Below, piece by piece: positions 7,733-13,997 of a DNA stretch of 17,384 bases. Below the pieces are notes generated by a model. The model was not told the DNA's origin and searched no databases. It worked only from the letters and a program-made list of their open reading frames with translations. How positions within the stretch are numbered: the stretch's first letter is position 1; each line of letters starts with the position of its first letter. Both the position numbers and the translations under genes were made by a program. The stretch is from Clostridiales bacterium (GTDB lineage: Bacteria > Bacillota > Clostridia > Lachnospirales > Lachnospiraceae): contig JAJQIQ010000048.1 of NCBI GenBank assembly GCA_021199135.1, positions 1-17,384 on the forward strand, read 5' to 3'.

Positions 7733-8890
7733 ATGGACATCAAGGAGAAGGCACTGCAGTGCCACAGACAGTGGAACGGAAAGCTTGAGACGGTCGCCAA
7801 GTCAAAGGTCAGCTCGCGCGAGGACCTCTCGATCGCCTACACGCCGGGCGTCGCGGAGCCCTGCCGAAAAATCGCAGAGGACAAATCACTCGCCTACACA
7901 TACACATGGAAGTCAAACACGATCGCCGTCGTCTCCGACGGGAGCGCGGTGCTGGGGCTGGGCAACATAGGCCCGTACGCGGCGATGCCGGTCATGGAGG
8001 GCAAGTGCGTGCTCTTCAAGGAGTTCGGCGGCGTGAACGCGGTCCCGATCTGCCTGGACACGCAGGATGTCGAGGAAATCATATCGGCAGTCAAGAACAT
8101 CGCCCCGGGCTTCGGCGGGATAAACCTCGAGGACATCTCCGCCCCGCGCTGCTTCGAAATTGAATCCAGGTTAAAGGAAATGCTCGACATCCCTGTCTTC
8201 CACGACGACCAGCACGGCACGGCCATCGTCGTCCTCGCCGGGATCATAAACTCCCTCCGGCTCACCGGGAAGAAGAAGGAGGAATGCCGCGTCGTCGTAA
8301 ACGGGGCGGGCTCGGCCGGGGTCGCGATAACGAAGCTCCTGCTCCGCTACGGCTTTGCGAATCTGACGATGTGCGACGTGAACGGCATCATAAAACGCGG
8401 CAAGCCGGGGCTCAACTGGATGCAGGAGGAGATGGCAAAAGTCACTAACCTCGAGGACAGGAGCGGGGACCTCGCCGACGCGCTCGCCGGGGCGGACATC
8501 TTCGTCGGGGTCTCCGCGCCGGGGATAGTGACGGCGGAGATGGTGTCCTCGATGAACAGGGACGCGATCATCTTTGCGATGGCAAACCCGGACCCGGAGA
8601 TTTTGCCGGACGTGGCAAAGGCGGCAGGCGCGCGGGTCGTCGGCACGGGCCGCAGCGACTTCCCGAACCAGGTGAACAACGTGATCGCGTTCCCGGGGAT
8701 ATTCAAGGGCGCGCTCGAAGGGCGCGCCCGGCAGATCACGGAGGAGATGAAGCTCGCTGCGGCGGAGGCCCTGGCCTCGCTCGTTAGTGACGACGAGCTC
8801 CGTGACGACTTCATAATGCCGGAGGCATTTGACCCACGCGTCGCCGCCGCCGTCTCCGAGGCAGTGAAGAGTCATATTTCAGATGACTGA
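7733..8890 (+). CDS. Malic enzyme (oxidative decarboxylation of malate to pyruvate)
   Basis: 385 residues, the short bacterial malic enzyme form without a phosphotransacetylase domain. It converts L-malate to pyruvate and CO2 while reducing NAD(P)+. Marks: SIAYTPGVAEPC (33-44, with the catalytic Tyr), VMEGKCVLFKEFGG (87-100, with the catalytic Lys), FHDDQHGTA (156-164, metal and substrate site), the dinucleotide fold GAGSAG (191-196), and FAMANPDPEI (281-290). NAD versus NADP preference is not decided. The start at 7733 follows AAGGGG; the ATG at 7700 has no site. It faces away from rho, and its last codons and TGA lie inside a palindromic repeat (8871-8898), giving the C-terminus KSHISDD. 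It feeds the pyruvate pool used by PFOR, encoded elsewhere in the window. Confidence 0.96.
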   Translation: MDIKEKALQCHRQWNGKLETVAKSKVSSREDLSIAYTPGVAEPCRKIAEDKSLAYTYTWKSNTIAVVSDGSAVLGLGNIGPYAAMPVMEGKCVLFKEFGGVNAVPICLDTQDVEEIISAVKNIAPGFGGINLEDISAPRCFEIESRLKEMLDIPVFHDDQHGTAIVVLAGIINSLRLTGKKKEECRVVVNGAGSAGVAITKLLLRYGFANLTMCDVNGIIKRGKPGLNWMQEEMAKVTNLEDRSGDLADALAGADIFVGVSAPGIVTAEMVSSMNRDAIIFAMANPDPEILPDVAKAAGARVVGTGRSDFPNQVNNVIAFPGIFKGALEGRARQITEEMKLAAAEALASLVSDDELRDDFIMPEAFDPRVAAAVSEAVKSHISDD

Positions 8891-8898
8891 AATGTGAC
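8871..8898. repeat. Palindromic repeat copy 2, overlapping the malic enzyme stop
   Basis: Arms GTCATATTTCAG (8871-8882) and CTGAAATGTGAC (8887-8898), 11 of 12 paired, with a 4-nt ATGA loop. The left arm encodes the C-terminal residues of malic enzyme and its TGA is at 8888-8890. The arms match those of the copies at 7534 and 8922. Confidence 0.75.
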
Positions 8899-8921
8899 AG
8901 CGGCACCGCCTCGGAAAACCT

Positions 8922-8963
8922 GTTACATTTCAGACGTCAGCCAGCTGACGACTGAAATGTGAC
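8922..8963. repeat. Palindromic repeat copy 3, long hairpin
   Basis: GTTACATTTCAG (8922-8933) with CTGAAATGTGAC (8952-8963), and inside it CGTCAGC (8935-8941) with GCTGACG (8944-8950). Together they form a nearly continuous 20-bp stem closed by two bases, with an A-A mismatch and one G-T type pair. It has no T-run, so it is REP-like and not an intrinsic terminator. Confidence 0.8.
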
Positions 8964-9006
8964 GCAGCACCCGCATTTAAGTCGCCTGTGGCGAGGCGGG
9001 TGCTGC
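8964..9006. repeat. GC-rich hairpin in the malic enzyme-DUF4364 gap
   Basis: An 11-bp perfect stem, GCAGCACCCGC (8964-8974) with GCGGGTGCTGC (8996-9006). An inner TCGCC-tgt-GGCGA stem lies within. It abuts repeat copy 3. No T-run follows on either strand. Confidence 0.6.
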
Positions 9007-9029
9007 TCTGGCTGAATTTACATGTTCTT

Positions 9030-9060
9030 CCCGCACCAGCAGCAGGGTGCTTGGTGCGGG
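9030..9060. repeat. Second GC-rich hairpin in the same gap
   Basis: A 9-bp perfect stem, CCCGCACCA (9030-9038) with TGGTGCGGG (9052-9060), and a 13-nt loop. It ends 34 bp before the ribosome binding site of the DUF4364 gene and has no T-run. Confidence 0.55.
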
Positions 9061-9105
9061 GTCGAAAAGCAACTATGAACTCCACAATACCTTCAGGTGG
9101 CACAG

Positions 9106-9621
9106 ATGGCAGAACCGTTTACCATATACAAGCTCACAATCCTATATATGCTGAGCCACTCCGGCGAGCCGCTCACGAACATGCAGATCGCTCTCTTCTT
9201 CCTCAACCGGGAGTACACGGGCTATTTCCGCGTGCAGGAGGCCCTCTCCGACCTCCAGGGCTCGGGCTTTATCGCGGCCGAGAGCACGCACCAGAGCACC
9301 CGCTACCGCATCACGGACAGCGGCAAGGAGACCCTCTCCCTGCTCTCCGAGAAGATGAGCGACGGGATCGAGCGCGACGTGGCGGACTACCTTGCGGAGA
9401 TGGGCGCATCCTTCCGCGAGGAGAACGCCTTTGCCGCCGACTACCGCAAGCTCCCCGAAAAGGGCTACGACGTCCATATGCAGCTGACACTTGGCGACCG
9501 TCCCATCGTCGACCTCACGCTCTTCGCCCGCACGAAGGAGCAGGCCGAGGCGATGTGCTGCAACTGGAGGCAGCGCTGCGGCGATGTCTACGCAAAATTA
9601 ATGGACACGCTCCTCGGCTGA
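9106..9621 (+). CDS. DUF4364 family protein, winged-helix type
   Basis: 171 residues. The N-terminal half looks like a winged-helix DNA-binding fold: helices in PFTIYKLTILYML (4-16) and LTNMQIALFFL (23-33), a recognition-like helix in YFRVQEALSDLQGSGFI (40-56), and a wing strand RYRITDSGKETLSLL (66-80). This pattern matches the DUF4364 family of Clostridia, whose function is unknown to me; regulation is an inference from the fold. The C-terminal half (about 100-171) has no motif I recognise. ATG at 9106 is chosen because AGGTGG ends 5 nt before it; a GTG at 9097 is inside that site. The 215-bp gap after malic enzyme is full of hairpins. Its terminator overlaps the gene's end. Confidence 0.85.
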   Translation: MAEPFTIYKLTILYMLSHSGEPLTNMQIALFFLNREYTGYFRVQEALSDLQGSGFIAAESTHQSTRYRITDSGKETLSLLSEKMSDGIERDVADYLAEMGASFREENAFAADYRKLPEKGYDVHMQLTLGDRPIVDLTLFARTKEQAEAMCCNWRQRCGDVYAKLMDTLLG

Positions 9622-9658
9622 TGCCGCTACGGGTGTGTCCATTTTATTAAATCTTGAT
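9601..9658 (+). terminator. Terminator of the DUF4364 gene, possibly bidirectional
   Basis: ATGGACAC (9601-9608) pairs with GTGTCCAT (9635-9642), with an inner CGGC-TGAT-GCCG, and TTTTATTAAATC follows. The left arm lies within the last codons. Reverse-strand T-richness (ATTAATTTT) beyond the left arm could also help end murE, which converges here. Confidence 0.7.
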
Positions 9659-11131
9659 TTATTTTCTGAGCTCAGGATTTTCATTGAGAATATCCGCGAT
9701 AAGCTCCCTCTCGTCCATGTGGTGTTTTACGCCTTTTATCTCCTGGTAGTCCTCATGACCCTTCCCGGCAAGGACGATGATGTCGCCGTCCTGAGCGTTC
9801 TTTAGGCAAAAGCGTATCGCCTCCTTGCGGTCCGGGATCGTGACATACTCCCCGTCAGCTTTCTTCACGCCTATTAAGATGTCGTTTATTATGTCCATCG
9901 GCTCCTCGTCGCGCGGGTTGTCGGAGGTCACGACCGTGAGGTCGGCAAGGCGCGACGAGACCTCTCCCATCTCGTAGCGGCGCGACTTCGCGCGGTTGCC
10001 CCCGCAGCCGAAGAGGCAGACGAGACGCCCTGGCTCATAGACTCGCAGGGTCGCAAGGATGCTCTCGAGCGACATCGCGTTGTGCGCGTAGTCGATCATC
10101 AGCGTGTAGCGGTTGCAAATAGGAACAATCTCGATCCTGCCCTTCACCCTCACAGACAAAAGCGCGGTCTTCATAGCCTCCTCGCTGACCCCGAACTGAT
10201 GGCAGACCGATATCGCGGCGAGCGAGTTGTACACCGAGAAATCCCCCGGGACCCCGACCTGCACATAAAAATTTTCCCTGCCGCAGACATGATACCCGAC
10301 TCCCAGCGCGCCGTGCTCCTTTAAGAGCGTCACGTCCTTCGCGTAGAAATCGCAGCCTTCCCCGTAGCCGAAGGTCTGCACATCGCAGGTGTGTCCCTCG
10401 AGGATTTCTTTGAAGTGCTCGCTGTCGGCATTGAATATGCCCGTCCTGCACTGCCGAAACAGCAGGCTCTTGCAGTGGAGGTAGTCGGCAAAGTCTTTGT
10501 GCTCATTCTTGCCTATATGGTCCGGCTCGAGGTTCGTAAATACCCCGACATCGAAGACGAAGCCGCTGACGCGGTGAAGCATCAGCGCCTGCGAGGAAAC
10601 CTCCATCACGACCGCTTCCATCCCAGCGTCGGCCATCTGCCCAAACAGCTCCTGCACGTGGTAGGACTCGGGCGTCGTGTTCTCCGCTGGAATATGCTCG
10701 TCACCCACTATGGACTCTATCGTCCCGATAAGCCCGGTCTTTATCCCGGCCTCCTCGAGGATGGCGCGGACCATGTAGGCCGTGGTCGTCTTGCCCTTCG
10801 TGCCGGTGATCCCGATGGTCTTAAGTTTTTTTGCGGGATGGCCGAAGTACGCCGCCGAGAGCTCCGCGAGCGCGAGCCGGGCATCGATGACCTTTATGTA
10901 TGTGACGTCCGGCAGCATCTCCACGTCGTGCTCGATCACGATTGCCCTCGCGCCCTGCCTCACCACGTCCGGGATGAAGTCGTGCGCATCCCTGACCGTC
11001 CCGGCGATGCAGACGAAGAGGGACCCCGCCTGCGCCTTCCTCGAGTCGTAGACGAGCGTCTCTATCTCCATCTCGAGATTCCCGGCAACCACCTCATATT
11101 CCATCCCGTCGAGCAAATCCGCAAGCCTCAT
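9659..11131 (-). CDS. murE: UDP-MurNAc-tripeptide synthetase MurE (meso-DAP adding)
   Basis: Cytoplasmic ATP-dependent ligase that adds the third residue of the peptidoglycan stem peptide; 490 residues. The ATP loop is GITGTKGKTTT (107-117). NTTPESYHVQ (151-160) and the HCKSLLF lysine (221), the likely carbamylated residue, follow. DNPR at 404-407 is the signature for meso-diaminopimelate over lysine, and dapF upstream supports this. Some segments differ from E. coli-type MurE: DYAHNAMSLE (347-356) where DYAHTPDSLE-like is usual, and GCGGNRAKSRRYEM (375-388). A GGGGAGGGG ribosome binding site precedes the ATG. The 96-bp gap after dapF contains a hairpin. Confidence 0.95.
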   Translation of the reverse strand: MRLADLLDGMEYEVVAGNLEMEIETLVYDSRKAQAGSLFVCIAGTVRDAHDFIPDVVRQGARAIVIEHDVEMLPDVTYIKVIDARLALAELSAAYFGHPAKKLKTIGITGTKGKTTTAYMVRAILEEAGIKTGLIGTIESIVGDEHIPAENTTPESYHVQELFGQMADAGMEAVVMEVSSQALMLHRVSGFVFDVGVFTNLEPDHIGKNEHKDFADYLHCKSLLFRQCRTGIFNADSEHFKEILEGHTCDVQTFGYGEGCDFYAKDVTLLKEHGALGVGYHVCGRENFYVQVGVPGDFSVYNSLAAISVCHQFGVSEEAMKTALLSVRVKGRIEIVPICNRYTLMIDYAHNAMSLESILATLRVYEPGRLVCLFGCGGNRAKSRRYEMGEVSSRLADLTVVTSDNPRDEEPMDIINDILIGVKKADGEYVTIPDRKEAIRFCLKNAQDGDIIVLAGKGHEDYQEIKGVKHHMDERELIADILNENPELRK

Positions 11132-11155
11132 CGCAACCCCTCCCCTTTCAACACG

Positions 11156-11187
11156 GGCGCAGCCCTGGATACCTCCGAGGCTGCGCC
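11156..11187. repeat. Hairpin between dapF and murE
   Basis: A 9-bp perfect inverted repeat, GGCGCAGCC (11156-11164) with GGCTGCGCC (11179-11187). On the minus strand, which is the direction of the operon, no T-run follows, so it should not terminate; it may pause transcription or set mRNA stability ahead of murE. On the plus strand GCCATTTTATTTAAT follows, but no plus-strand gene ends here. Confidence 0.5.
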
Positions 11188-11227
11188 GCCATTTTATTTA
11201 ATCGAGATTTAATTTTCTCCAAAATCC

Positions 11228-12061
11228 TTATAATTTCCACTCTCCCGTGAATACCTCCGTTGCCGGTCCCGTCATGAATAGATGGTTGCTCTCCGGCTCG
11301 TAGGCGATCGTGAGGTTCCCGCCGCGCAGGTGCACGAGCACCTGGTTCTCGGTCTTGCCGTTCAAGATGCAGGCCATCACCGCCGCACAGGCACCGGTAC
11401 CGCAGGCCCAGGTCTCTCCCGCGCCGCGCTCCCACACGCGCATCGAAATCTCTGACTTCGAGTGCAGCTGCACGAACTCGGTGTTCGTCCGCTTCGGGAA
11501 ACGCACATGGTGCTCAAACAGCGGGCCGATGTCGGAGAGTTCAAGCCCGTCGACGTCCTCGACGAAAACGACGGCGTGGGGGTTGCCGACGGAGACGCAG
11601 GTCATGTGCCACTCCCTCTCATCGACCGCGATCGGCTCGTCCACGACGCGCTCGCCCTCGGCCTTCACCGGAATCTCCTCCGCGGCGATTATCGGCTCCC
11701 CCATGTCCACCTTGACCGAGGTCACCTTGCCGTCCTCAAGGAAGAGCTGAAGCGGCTTTATCCCCGCCCCGGTCTCGACTGTGATCTGGGTCTTGTCCGT
11801 CATTCCCCGCTCATAGACGTACTTCGCGACACAGCGGATCCCATTGCCGCACATCTCGGCCTCGGAGCCGTCCGCATTGTATATCCTCATCCGAAAGTCC
11901 GCTTTATCCGACGGCCCTATCGTTATGAGCCCGTCCGAGCCCACTCCGAAGTGCCTGTCGCTCACTGCGACGGAAAGCGCAGACGCATCGCTGACATTCT
12001 CCTCGAAGAGGTTCACGTATACATAGTCGTTTCCACAGCCGTGCATTTTCGTAAATTTCAT
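11228..12061 (-). CDS. dapF: Diaminopimelate epimerase DapF
   Basis: Converts LL-diaminopimelate to the meso form, for lysine synthesis and the peptidoglycan cross-link, without a cofactor. 277 residues, normal length. The family start MKFTKMHGCGNDYV is followed by the two active-site cysteines: C71 in EMCGNGIRC (69-77) and C220 in GETWACGTGACA (215-226), where Trp replaces the more common Leu or Gln. GSDGLI (41-46) and GNPHAV (159-164) are also present. It starts 12 bp after the upstream gene with a GAGGGG ribosome binding site, and murE follows, so DAP synthesis and use appear to be one transcription unit. Confidence 0.98.
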   Translation of the reverse strand: MKFTKMHGCGNDYVYVNLFEENVSDASALSVAVSDRHFGVGSDGLITIGPSDKADFRMRIYNADGSEAEMCGNGIRCVAKYVYERGMTDKTQITVETGAGIKPLQLFLEDGKVTSVKVDMGEPIIAAEEIPVKAEGERVVDEPIAVDEREWHMTCVSVGNPHAVVFVEDVDGLELSDIGPLFEHHVRFPKRTNTEFVQLHSKSEISMRVWERGAGETWACGTGACAAVMACILNGKTENQVLVHLRGGNLTIAYEPESNHLFMTGPATEVFTGEWKL

Positions 12062-12073
12062 TTTGATTTCCCC

Positions 12074-13798
12074 TCAGCCCATTATCCACATCCAGAGGAT
12101 GGCCAACGCCGCTATGATGCCTATCAGGTCGAGCGCCGCCACGATCACCGCCGCCATCGCAAAAGTCTTCGCCTGGCTTGCGTGTTTTCCGGCCTCGGTC
12201 ACCATGTTCAGCTGAGCCTCAAGGCTGCTCAGCAGGTTCTGTATGTTGCGGTAGCACATGACGGTCTCGGTGTGCACCTTCTCGGAGAGCTCGCCCTTTG
12301 CCATCACCAGCTGTTCCTGGATCTGCACCAGGCTCTCCTTCATCTCCTTGGCCTTCTCGTCGGTGAGCTTGCCGTTCTCGCCGATTTCGCCGCGAACCGC
12401 GGACTCGATCTCGTCCATCTTCGCGCCGACTCTCTCGATCATGGCGTCAATCTGCCTGTTGTCGCCGAGCGTCCTCTTGATCTCGGACTCGATGTCGTCC
12501 ATCTTGACGCCGACTTTCTCGATCATGACGTCCAGCTGCCGCTCGACGCCCGCGCTGATCTTGTCCGCCTGCTCCTGCTTTTCGCGGAGCTCGTCGTCCA
12601 GCGCGCTGACCTGCTCCTGTCTCGTGCGGAGCGTATCGTCGAGGACATTGACCTGTTCCTGGCGCTCGTCGACCATGGACTGCATCTCCTGCGCCTTGGT
12701 CTCACGCGTGTCGAGCATCCTCTGAAGCTGCATCGCGCGCGCCCTGAATTCATCTATCTGCCTTATGAGGGCATCGTCCTCATCCAATGCCTGGCTCAAA
12801 CTGTCGTCGCTGTCATAGCTGCTGTCATAGTTGCTGCCGTAGCCGCCGCTGTAGCTGCTGCCGGCATAGCTCTCCTCCTGCTGCATGCCGTAGCTGCCGC
12901 CATAGCCGCCGTAGTTCTCTTCCGGCTCCGTGCCGTAGTTTTCCTCCTCCTGCTGCATGCCATAGTCGCTGCCATAGGCGCCGTAACTCTCCTCCTGCTG
13001 CATGACAAGGCTGTCTCCTAGCGGCGCTTGCTCCGCACTGTAGGATTCCTGTGCGGTGGGCTCTGCATATGGCTCCATGACCGGTTCTGTGTACGTCTCC
13101 TGCGCAATGGGTTCTTCATAAGCCCCTGCGCCGTACGGCTCCCCATAGGCTTCCGTGCCGTATGTCTCCTGCGGCACATCATTCATGACGAGGGGCTCTA
13201 TCGTCGGCTCCTGGGCGGGTTCTGCGCCATACATTTCTGTGACGGGCTGCTCCGTGATGGGCTCAGTCCCGTATGTCTCCTGCGCCGCGACCGGCTCAGT
13301 CCCGTACATTCCCGTGACGGGCTGCTCCGCAACGGGCTCCGCGCTGTAGGTCTCCTGCGCCGCGATCGGCTCAGTCCCGTACATTCCCGTGACGGGCTGT
13401 TCCGTGATGGGCTCAGTCCCGTATGTCTCCGGTGCCTGAATGTTCATGACGAGCGGTTCTATGGTGGGTTCGGGCTCGGGCAAAATCTCCGCATCCGTAC
13501 GTCTCCACGGCGGCACGACATCCCCCTCCTGCTGCGCCGTGGTGGCCTCCGCAACGGGTTCCGCGCTTTGCGACGTCTGCGCCGTGGCGGCCTCCGCGGA
13601 CTGATCGCCGCTGTGCATCGCCTGCGCCGCAGCGACCTCCTCAGGGGTCCACGTGCTGTACGACGCCTGCTCTGGGGCAGCTTTCGGAATATTCGTTGTC
13701 TGCTTTACGTCGGAAGCCCTCTTCTCCTCAAGCCTCCGCTTTTCGTATTCATCGTCGTATTCCTTCGTCTGCCTCATGAAAATATCTTCATAATCCAT
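12074..13798 (-). CDS. Uncharacterised tail-anchored protein with repeats, prion-like stretch and coiled coil
   Basis: I do not recognise a named family. 574 residues from the ATG at 13798, which follows AAAGGAAAA; the frame opens further to 13861 without a better site. Order: charged start MDYEDIFMRQTKEYDDEY; Ala/Gln/Glu-rich disordered region (30-110); three tandem 25-residue units of the form YGTEPITEQPVTGMYGTEP (126-199), bracketed by two copies of PTIEPLVMN (111-119, 198-206); a Tyr/Gly/Gln/Ser/Glu-rich stretch with three MQQEE (266-330); a long heptad-type coiled coil (340-530) with a 28-residue internal repeat (IEKVGVKMDDIESE and IERVGAKMDEIESA); and one hydrophobic C-terminal segment (546-573). 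No signal peptide, so the bulk should face the cytosol from a C-terminal membrane anchor. Own promoter; dapF follows at 12 bp. Confidence 0.85.
   Translation of the reverse strand: MDYEDIFMRQTKEYDDEYEKRRLEEKRASDVKQTTNIPKAAPEQASYSTWTPEEVAAAQAMHSGDQSAEAATAQTSQSAEPVAEATTAQQEGDVVPPWRRTDAEILPEPEPTIEPLVMNIQAPETYGTEPITEQPVTGMYGTEPIAAQETYSAEPVAEQPVTGMYGTEPVAAQETYGTEPITEQPVTEMYGAEPAQEPTIEPLVMNDVPQETYGTEAYGEPYGAGAYEEPIAQETYTEPVMEPYAEPTAQESYSAEQAPLGDSLVMQQEESYGAYGSDYGMQQEEENYGTEPEENYGGYGGSYGMQQEESYAGSSYSGGYGSNYDSSYDSDDSLSQALDEDDALIRQIDEFRARAMQLQRMLDTRETKAQEMQSMVDERQEQVNVLDDTLRTRQEQVSALDDELREKQEQADKISAGVERQLDVMIEKVGVKMDDIESEIKRTLGDNRQIDAMIERVGAKMDEIESAVRGEIGENGKLTDEKAKEMKESLVQIQEQLVMAKGELSEKVHTETVMCYRNIQNLLSSLEAQLNMVTEAGKHASQAKTFAMAAVIVAALDLIGIIAALAILWMWIMG
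12809..13003 (-). repeat. Low-complexity coding segment (Tyr/Gly/Gln/Ser-rich)
   Basis: Codes residues 266-330 of the 574-residue protein. MQQEE occurs at 266, 281 and 305, interleaved with YGAYGSDYG-like and SSYSGGYGSNY-like runs. Tyrosine spaced by Gly and Ser, with Gln, is the composition of prion-like or phase-separating segments. Confidence 0.8.
13202..13423 (-). repeat. Tandem 75-bp coding repeat (three units)
   Basis: GACGGGCTG recurs at 13241, 13316 and 13391 on the plus strand, exactly 75 bp apart. Each unit codes about 25 residues, [YGTEP or YSAEP][ITEQP or VAEQP]VTGMYGTEP..AQET. The third unit is 24 residues and diverged. The period is a multiple of three, so changes in copy number keep the frame. 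Confidence 0.9.
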
Positions 13799-13876
13799 CT
13801 CAAAAGTTTTCCTTTCTCTTCCCCACCATCGATTTTCATGCCGCGCATTTGTTCCATGCACAATTTGTCATATATC

Positions 13877-13905
13877 ATTGTAACATTTTGTCGATTGGTA
13901 TACAA
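13877..13905 (-). promoter_or_regulatory. Promoter of the 574-residue protein-dapF-murE unit
   Basis: On the minus strand TTGTAT (13905-13900), 17 bp, TACAAT (13882-13877), with a TG one base before the -10 (extended -10). The leader to the ATG is about 70 nt. It lies directly after the nifJ terminator. Confidence 0.75.
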
Positions 13906-13940
13906 GTGGTTGAATGAAAAAATTTAATGCGAATTTCAAG

Positions 13941-13973
13941 AAAAAAGGAGCCGTGGGTCTTGCCCACAGCTCC
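13941..13973 (-). terminator. Intrinsic terminator of nifJ
   Basis: On the minus strand GGAGCTGTGGG (13973-13963), a 5-nt loop, and CCCACGGCTCC (13957-13947) form an 11-bp stem with one G-U pair. TTTTTT (13946-13941) follows. It lies 25 bp past the nifJ stop. Confidence 0.95.
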
Positions 13974-13997
13974 CTTGAAAATTTATTTTGCCCTGTT

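Noticed and set aside
8964..9060. Two GC-rich hairpins as terminators of malic enzyme
   Set aside because: Neither is followed by a T-run on either strand.
11462..13021. 519-codon plus-strand open frame opposite dapF and the 574-residue protein
   Set aside because: It is antisense to two supported genes, its product is Leu/Val/Asp/His-rich with no domain, and it follows from G/C-ending codons and repeats on the other strand.
13202..13423. CRISPR-like array
   Set aside because: The 75-bp units are contiguous, in frame and without unique spacers; they are coding repeats.
13028..13927. 299-codon plus-strand open frame opposite the tandem repeats
   Set aside because: Its repeats only mirror the 75-bp units of the real gene, and it runs through that gene's promoter.
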